The notes beneath the pieces are model-generated. The model was given only the letters and a program-made list of their open reading frames with translations, made no database searches and had not been told where the DNA came from. A program made the position numbers and the translations under genes. Below are positions 6,425 through 10,116 of a DNA stretch of 10,116 nt, piece after piece. Within the stretch, counting starts at the first letter, position 1. Each line of letters opens with the position of its first letter. This DNA is from Deltaproteobacteria bacterium (GTDB taxonomy: Bacteria; Myxococcota; Myxococcia; SLRQ01): contig SKWY01000362.1 in assembly GCA_007128675.1 (NCBI GenBank), positions 1 through 10,116 of the forward strand, read 5' to 3'.

Positions 6425-6625
6425 ATGGCACAGGGTACCGTGAAGTGGTTCAACGACACCAAGGGCTTCGGCTTTATCGGACAAGAGAATGGTGAGGATG
6501 TTTTCGTTCATTACTCAGCCGTAGAAGGCGACGGGTTCCGCTCCTTGGCGGAAGGTGACCGCGTAGAGTTCGATGTCCAGCAGGGCCCAAAGGGCCTACA
6601 GGCTTCCAACGTCAGAAAGGTCTAG
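6425..6625 (+). CDS. Cold-shock protein, CspA family
   Basis: A 66-residue single cold-shock (OB-fold) domain, the family's usual length. It begins MAQGTVKWFND and carries both nucleic-acid-binding motifs: RNP1 KGFGFI at about 16-21 and RNP2 DVFVHY at about 28-33. Proteins of this family bind single-stranded RNA and DNA, melt RNA secondary structure and can act as antiterminators. The family start MAQGTVKWFN fixes the ATG at 6425; an in-frame ATG at 6365 would add 20 unrelated residues. The ribosome binding site is weak (GAGAGAA). The gene has its own intrinsic terminator at 6694 and is followed by a second RNA-binding protein gene. The paralogue (CspA, B, C and so on) cannot be told from sequence alone. 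Confidence 0.96.
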   Translation: MAQGTVKWFNDTKGFGFIGQENGEDVFVHYSAVEGDGFRSLAEGDRVEFDVQQGPKGLQASNVRKV

Positions 6626-6693
6626 TTAGAAAGACTGGCTGGCTCTCGACCTCATGGACGAGCATTCGTTCCTGATGGGGCAACGCTCGAATG

Positions 6694-6734
6694 GTGCTCG
6701 AGATTGACGATGTCGTCTCGAGCACTCGTTTTCT
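6694..6734 (+). terminator. Intrinsic terminator of the cold-shock gene
   Basis: GTGCTCGAGA (6694-6703) and TCTCGAGCAC (6716-6725) are a perfect 10-bp inverted repeat. A smaller GAC/GTC stem lies inside the loop, and the T-rich run TCGTTTTCTCT follows at 6726-6736. It lies 69 nt after the cold-shock stop codon and 87 nt before the start of the next gene. Confidence 0.82.
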
Positions 6735-6807
6735 CTCGTCATTCACACAAAGATGGGGGGCGACTGCGAGGGCGCCAAGCAGTTCCTTTCGTGGCTGGAT
6801 TACAATT

Positions 6808-6813
6808 GGAGGG
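6808..6813 (+). promoter_or_regulatory. Ribosome binding site that fixes the TTG start of the RRM protein
   Basis: GGAGGG at 6808-6813 is followed after 7 nt by TTG at 6821. This places the start directly before GSRLYVGN, where the RRM family normally begins, and no ATG or GTG is available at a better position. Confidence 0.75.
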
Positions 6814-6820
6814 TAGGGTC

Positions 6821-7291
6821 TTGGGAAGCAGGCTTTACGTTGGGAATATTCCTTTCTCTGCAACCGAGGAGCAGCTCAAGGAGCTGTTCGGAGCCGAGGG
6901 TCGGCAGGTCGACGAGGTCGCCATCATCACCGACCGTGATACGGGCAGGCCACGTGGCTTTGCTTTCGTGACCATGGCTAACTCCGAGGACGCCAAGGCA
7001 GCGATCGAGGCCTGTGACGGCCACTCGATGGACGGCCGCTCGATCAGGGTAGACGAGGCGCAGGAGCGCAGTCGCGGCGGCGGCCGTGGGCCTCGAGGAG
7101 GGGGCTTCGGCGACGCTGGAGGAGGCTTCGGCGGACGTGAAGGTCGAGGAGGGGGACGCGGTGGCCGTGGTGGTCGTGGCGGCGGTAGGGAGTCGCGCGG
7201 CGGTGGCGGTCGAGGTGGCGGTGGCGGTCGTGGTGGTCGAGGTGGCGGCCGCGGTGGTCGCGGCGGCTCTCAAGAAGGCGGCGACTGGTAG
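6821..7291 (+). CDS. RRM RNA-binding protein with RGG-rich C-terminal tail
   Basis: A 156-residue protein read from a TTG start. Residues 3-80 are one RNA recognition motif: RNP2 LYVGNI at 5-10 and RNP1 RGFAFVTM at 45-52, with the aromatic residues needed for base stacking, and TDRDTGRPRG leading into RNP1. Residues 85-150 are almost only Gly and Arg, with many RGG and GRGG units, then an acidic end EGGDW. Bacterial RRM proteins of this layout, known from cyanobacteria and some proteobacteria, bind RNA and are often cold-induced; RGG tails add non-specific RNA binding and can favour condensation. The frame is open upstream to 6704, but that would start inside the cold-shock terminator. No separate promoter is clear; the gene may rely on readthrough from the cold-shock gene. 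The tail's DNA is G-rich and repetitive. Confidence 0.93.
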   Translation: MGSRLYVGNIPFSATEEQLKELFGAEGRQVDEVAIITDRDTGRPRGFAFVTMANSEDAKAAIEACDGHSMDGRSIRVDEAQERSRGGGRGPRGGGFGDAGGGFGGREGRGGGRGGRGGRGGGRESRGGGGRGGGGGRGGRGGGRGGRGGSQEGGDW

Positions 7292-7419
7292 GCCCCGAAA
7301 GAGATCGAACAGGAGTGCCGTGGCGGGCTGGGCGGTTGTTGAATCAAGGTGATCGAGATCGGCGGTTCGGCTCGTCGGCAATGGCATTGGTTAATGCGTT
7401 GAGCGTGCGTGTCTTCAGG

Positions 7420-7447
7420 CTGACTCTCGAGCTTTCGATGCTATTCG
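7420..7447 (+). promoter_or_regulatory. Weak candidate promoter for the HydE-like operon
   Basis: CTGACT (7420-7425), 16 nt, then TATTCG (7442-7447) preceded by TGC, an extended -10. Transcription would start near 7453, just before the GAGG ribosome binding site. The matches are poor (four and three of six), but the position in the 181-nt gap after the RRM gene fits. No terminator for the RRM gene is visible in this gap. Confidence 0.22.
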
Positions 7448-7460
7448 ATTCCTTTCGCGT

Positions 7461-7464
7461 GAGG
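7461..7464 (+). promoter_or_regulatory. Ribosome binding site that fixes the TTG start of the HydE-like gene
   Basis: GAGG at 7461-7464 is 8 nt from TTG 7473. The alternative ATG at 7497 has no purine-rich ribosome binding site upstream. Confidence 0.6.
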
Positions 7465-7472
7465 CGGCCGGC

Positions 7473-8549
7473 TTGAAAGATGCAACTCTGCGGGCAATGA
7501 CGATCGAGGAGATGATCTCTTGGCTCCGCGAGGATGACGAGAGAGCGCTCGAAGACCTTTGGCGGATGGCGGACGATACACGACGCCGCTTCGTCGGAGG
7601 CGAGGTGCACCTTCGCGGCCTCGTCGAAGTCTCCAATCACTGCGCCAGAATGTGCTCGTACTGTGGCATTCGGGCTCCCTCGAGAATCCAGCGTTATCGG
7701 ATGACGAGGGAAGAAGTCCTCGAGTGTGCCCGCCTGGCCCATTCGCTTGGCTATGGTACGGTCGTCTTGCAGGCCGGCGAGGATCCGGGGCTCACAGGTC
7801 CGTTGATCTCGGATATTGTCCGCGCCATCAAGGCTGAGACGCCGCTTGCGATTACCCTGAGCCTTGGCGAAAGAACGCCCGATGAGCTCGCAGGCTGGCG
7901 CGATGCGGGAGCCGATCGTTACCTCTTGCGTTTCGAGACATCCAACGAGAAGCTCTACCAGCGCATCCATCCGCCCTCGAGGCAGGACAGTCCATCCCGG
8001 CTCGATCTGCTTGCGATGCTACATGACCTCGGATTCGAGGTGGGTAGCGGCGTCATGGTGGGAATACCGGGGCAAAGCTATCTCGATCTTGCTCGTGACC
8101 TGGAGCTGTTCCGAGAGCTGGATCTCCACATGATTGGACTTGGCCCCTTCTTGCCTCATCCAGGAACCCCCATCTTCGAAGAGAGCGAGCAAGCCAAGGA
8201 CCAAGCTCCAGCTAGTGAGCTCATGACCTACAAGATGCTTGCGCTGGCTCGCCTCGTGTGTCCTCGTGCCAACATTCCAAGCACGACGGCCCTCTCTACA
8301 CTGAATCTCGAGAAGGGCCGCGAGCTCGGTTTGGCTCGGGGGGCCAACATCGTAATGCCCAACCTGACTCCAACAAGGTACCGCGCGCTCTATGAGATCT
8401 ACCCCGCAAAGGCTGCCGTTCGGGACACGCCGGAGCAATGCGCAGCGAATCTGGAGAAGCGAATCATCGCGATGGGCCGGACCATTGGCGAGGGACGTGG
8501 TGATTCGCCGGCCAAGCTTCACCATGAAAAGAGAGAGAAGAACTACTAG
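7473..8549 (+). CDS. Radical SAM enzyme of the HydE/PylB group
   Basis: A 358-residue radical SAM protein read from TTG. The [4Fe-4S] cluster motif is CxxxCxxC with Cys57, Cys61 and Cys64 (NHCARMCSYCGIR), typical of HydE, PylB and biotin-synthase-like enzymes. HydE-like features follow in order: RYRMT at 74-78, LQAGEDP at 99-105, RYLLRFETS at 149-157, GSGVMVGIPGQ at 191-201, IGLGPFLPHPGTP at 221-233 and a C-terminal EIYPAKA. HydE itself helps build the H-cluster of [FeFe]-hydrogenase. The auxiliary-cluster cysteines seen in some HydE proteins near the C-terminus are missing; only Cys323 is there. No hydF, hydG or hydrogenase gene is visible nearby, so hydrogenase maturation is not established and the substrate is open. 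A ThiF-like gene starts 4 nt downstream. The enzyme class is firm; the exact reaction is not. Confidence 0.88.
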   Translation: MKDATLRAMTIEEMISWLREDDERALEDLWRMADDTRRRFVGGEVHLRGLVEVSNHCARMCSYCGIRAPSRIQRYRMTREEVLECARLAHSLGYGTVVLQAGEDPGLTGPLISDIVRAIKAETPLAITLSLGERTPDELAGWRDAGADRYLLRFETSNEKLYQRIHPPSRQDSPSRLDLLAMLHDLGFEVGSGVMVGIPGQSYLDLARDLELFRELDLHMIGLGPFLPHPGTPIFEESEQAKDQAPASELMTYKMLALARLVCPRANIPSTTALSTLNLEKGRELGLARGANIVMPNLTPTRYRALYEIYPAKAAVRDTPEQCAANLEKRIIAMGRTIGEGRGDSPAKLHHEKREKNY

Positions 8550-8553
8550 AGGC

Positions 8554-9309
8554 ATGGATCGTTATTCGAGGCAAAGAGTGCTGCCGGAGATTGGTCATGA
8601 CGGCCAAGAGCGTCTCCTTCGCTCCAAGGCTCTCATTATTGGCTCTGGGGGTCTCGGATGCGCCCAGGCGCAGCTTCTAGTTCGCGCCGGACTAGGCTCG
8701 CTCGTGCTCGTCGACAGCGATGTCGTCGAGATAGAGAACGTGCATCGGCAGGTGCTCTTTGACGAGGAGGACGCAAAGCTGCGCCGGCCCAAGGCCGAGG
8801 CGGCAGCCAGCAAGCTACGTCGAGTCAACTCCGAGGTTGGCATCGAGCCCATGGTCATGAAGGTAACAGCGGACAACATTCTGGAGCTCATCGAAGGCAT
8901 CGATGTCGTCTTGGATGCCACCGACAACATAGAGACTCGCTACGTCATCAACGATGCTTGTGTTCTGCGAAATACTCCGTGGGTCTACGGAGGCATATCT
9001 GGTACCCAGGGCCTGGTTATGCCCGTGCTTCCGCAGAGCGGCCCTTGCCTTCGTTGTCTTTTCCCGGAGCCGCCCCCGTCAAGCGCATTGCCAACGGTGG
9101 ACGTTGCCGGAGTCGTGAACACGGGTCCTCCGCTCATTGGGTCGCTTCAGGTGACCGCGGCGTTTCGTATCTTGATTGGATCCCCGGCCGATCCCCATCT
9201 ACTCTCAATCGATCCCTGGCGATCTTCCTTTCGCCGGATTGAGGTCTCGAGAGAGCCATCCTGCCGGTGCTGCGCACAGCGGTCATTCGAGTTTCTTCCG
9301 GTGGATTAG
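8554..9309 (+). CDS. ThiF/MoeB-like E1 adenylyltransferase lacking the usual cysteine
   Basis: A 251-residue E1-like protein, the length of E. coli ThiF and MoeB. It shows GSGGLG (30-35) for ATP binding, the DSDVVEIENVHRQ loop (54-66), Lys80 in RRPK, DATDN (121-125) and a structural zinc site Cys165/Cys168 (CLRC) with Cys237/Cys240 (CRCC). The family activates the C-terminal Gly of a small ubiquitin-like partner (ThiS, MoaD) as an adenylate for sulphur transfer. Where MoeB and ThiF have a Cys before the AGV motif, this protein reads TVDVAGV, so that Cys is absent. The start 8554 is 4 nt after the HydE-like stop, with AGAGG very close to it; ATG 8524 in frame would overlap the upstream gene and add ten basic residues. 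No small acceptor protein is visible in the window, so the partner is unknown. It is convergent with trpS. Confidence 0.88.
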   Translation: MDRYSRQRVLPEIGHDGQERLLRSKALIIGSGGLGCAQAQLLVRAGLGSLVLVDSDVVEIENVHRQVLFDEEDAKLRRPKAEAAASKLRRVNSEVGIEPMVMKVTADNILELIEGIDVVLDATDNIETRYVINDACVLRNTPWVYGGISGTQGLVMPVLPQSGPCLRCLFPEPPPSSALPTVDVAGVVNTGPPLIGSLQVTAAFRILIGSPADPHLLSIDPWRSSFRRIEVSREPSCRCCAQRSFEFLPVD

Positions 9310-9390
9310 GGACGGCTCGCCACTCGAGTGACTAGGAACATATTGGCCAGCAGGAGTTCGGCGAGGGCGGGCTCGACGGAAATGACCAGC

Positions 9391-10116
9391 CTATCCTCTC
9401 GAGCTCAATGGCAAGCAGACACCCGTCGCTTCCACTACCCTATCCCAGTATGGGGCGGCGAGGCTCCTGGCATGCTCGGCGCCCTGTCGAAGGACAGAGT
9501 CGATGTAGCCGGGATCCTTCTCGAGTTCTACTCTTCGAGCGCGCGCTTCGCCGAAGCGCTCATGGAAGAGCTCGACGAGACGTTTCTTGTAAACCCCATA
9601 GCCGACACCTCCCTCTTCCCATGTCCTACGCATCTTCGCCGCCTCATCCTGGGGTGCCAGAAGCTGGAAGAGCTGGAACAAGGCCGTGCCGGGGGGCTTG
9701 GGAGCCTCCACGGGTGTGGAGTCGGTCTTGATCGACATGATTCGCTTCTTGATCACTTTGTCCGGGGCAAAGATGTCGATGGTGTTGTCATAGGATTTGG
9801 ACATCTTCTGGCCGTCGAGCCCGGGGACGACGGCGGTGGCCTCTAGTATGATTGGCTCGGGCATCTTCAGGATGCCTGGAGCGCCTCCTTTCGAGCCGGT
9901 AGGATCCTGTGGATCGAAGCCTGGCACGAACGTGGAGTTGAACTTGGTGGCGATGTCGCGGGTGAACTCGAGATGCTGCTTTTGGTCTTGGCCCACCGGC
10001 ACCCTGTCGGTTCCATAAAGAAGGATGTCGGCGGCCATGAGAACGGGGTATGTGAAGAGGCCCGCGTTGGCGGAGAGTCCCTTGGCTATCTTGTCCTTGT
10101 AACTATGGCCTCGCTC
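9391..10116 (-). CDS. trpS: Tryptophan--tRNA ligase, C-terminal part (runs off right edge)
   Basis: The last 241 codons of a class I aminoacyl-tRNA synthetase; the frame is open to the window edge at 10116, so the N-terminal half with the HIGH motif is outside. The visible part begins ERGHSYKDK, then GLFTYPVLMAADILLYG, GQDQKQH and the KMSKS loop as GQKMSKSYDN, all typical of bacterial TrpS. The segment MPEPIILEATAVVPGLDG is of the longer type that puts PGLDG before KMSKS. The enzyme charges tRNA-Trp using ATP in the cytoplasm. The C-terminus (VCLPLSSRG) looks a little extended but is not broken. The 81-nt gap to the ThiF-like gene contains the palindrome CACTCGAGTG (9321-9330) but no clear terminator. 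Confidence 0.97.
   Translation of the reverse strand, partial: ERGHSYKDKIAKGLSANAGLFTYPVLMAADILLYGTDRVPVGQDQKQHLEFTRDIATKFNSTFVPGFDPQDPTGSKGGAPGILKMPEPIILEATAVVPGLDGQKMSKSYDNTIDIFAPDKVIKKRIMSIKTDSTPVEAPKPPGTALFQLFQLLAPQDEAAKMRRTWEEGGVGYGVYKKRLVELFHERFGEARARRVELEKDPGYIDSVLRQGAEHARSLAAPYWDRVVEATGVCLPLSSRG

Noticed and set aside
6089..6511. 140-codon minus-strand frame across the cold-shock gene
   Set aside because: It overlaps the conserved cold-shock coding sequence in antisense and has a low-order composition typical of a shadow frame.
6801..6806. TACAAT as a -10 box for the RRM gene
   Set aside because: Transcription would start about at the ribosome binding site (6808-6813), and no -35 lies at a usual distance.
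6704..6820. N-terminal extension of the RRM protein from ATG 6704
   Set aside because: It begins inside the cold-shock terminator hairpin, has no ribosome binding site, and adds residues unlike any RRM protein; TTG 6821 has both site and family fit.
6800..7387. 195-codon minus-strand frame rich in Ala and Thr
   Set aside because: It is the antisense of the Gly/Arg repeats; the absence of stops comes from the repeated GC-rich codons.
8392..8553. Earlier starts for the ThiF-like gene
   Set aside because: They overlap the HydE-like gene, and family members begin directly with the short RYSRQ-type N-terminus.
9321..9330. Palindrome CACTCGAGTG as a terminator between the ThiF-like gene and trpS
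   Set aside because: It has no loop and no T-tract; it is better seen as one of the many CTCGAG sites.
9308..9407. Protein-like 32-codon minus frame after the trpS stop
   Set aside because: It has no usual start codon or ribosome binding site, is very short, and overlaps the ends of both neighbouring genes.

Overview
The window reads like a piece of a GC-rich chromosome from the delta-proteobacterial lineages (Myxococcota, Bradymonadota or a relative). This is inferred from content: surface lipoproteins with a von Willebrand A-like domain, NCGxCGxxC (Stig1-like) cysteine repeats and Lcl (DUF1566) domains, a bacterial RRM protein with an RGG tail, and a zinc-ribbon/membrane/propeller protein. 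I see no rRNA, tRNA, CRISPR array, insertion sequence or phage gene.

Layout. 1-971 (minus): an alpha/beta hydrolase followed by the start of an unknown gene that leaves the window. 972-1192: a divergent promoter region with repeated TTGACGC motifs. 1193-1672 (plus): a small lipoprotein with an IPT/TIG-like fold. 1734-6085 (minus): a surface or envelope block. In transcription order it holds a possible small ORF (6399-6082), a zinc-ribbon/TM/beta-propeller protein (6085-4865), a large multidomain lipoprotein (4687-2219) and a secreted single-domain Lcl protein (2204-1734). 6086-6424: the divergent leader of a cold-shock gene, with three small hairpins. 6425-6625 (plus): a CspA-family protein, ended by a clear intrinsic terminator at 6694-6734. 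6821-7291 (plus): an RRM-RGG RNA-binding protein starting at TTG. 7473-9309 (plus): a two-gene operon of a HydE-like radical SAM enzyme (TTG start) and a ThiF/MoeB-like E1 enzyme, 4 nt apart. 9391-10116 (minus): the C-terminal part of trpS, which runs off the right edge.

How the genes may work together. The minus-strand block looks like exported, outer-surface proteins; the two neighbouring Lcl-domain genes, separated by 14 nt, are probably co-translated and may share a ligand or partner. The cold-shock protein and the RRM-RGG protein are both RNA chaperone types and sit next to each other. The HydE-like/ThiF-like pair is the most intriguing part: no hydF, hydG, hydrogenase, thiS, thiG or moaD is visible beside it, and the E1-like partner lacks the cysteine found in MoeB/ThiF, so its pathway is open.

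At base-composition level the palindrome CTCGAG is strikingly frequent: I count 27 copies where about three would be expected by chance at this GC content.
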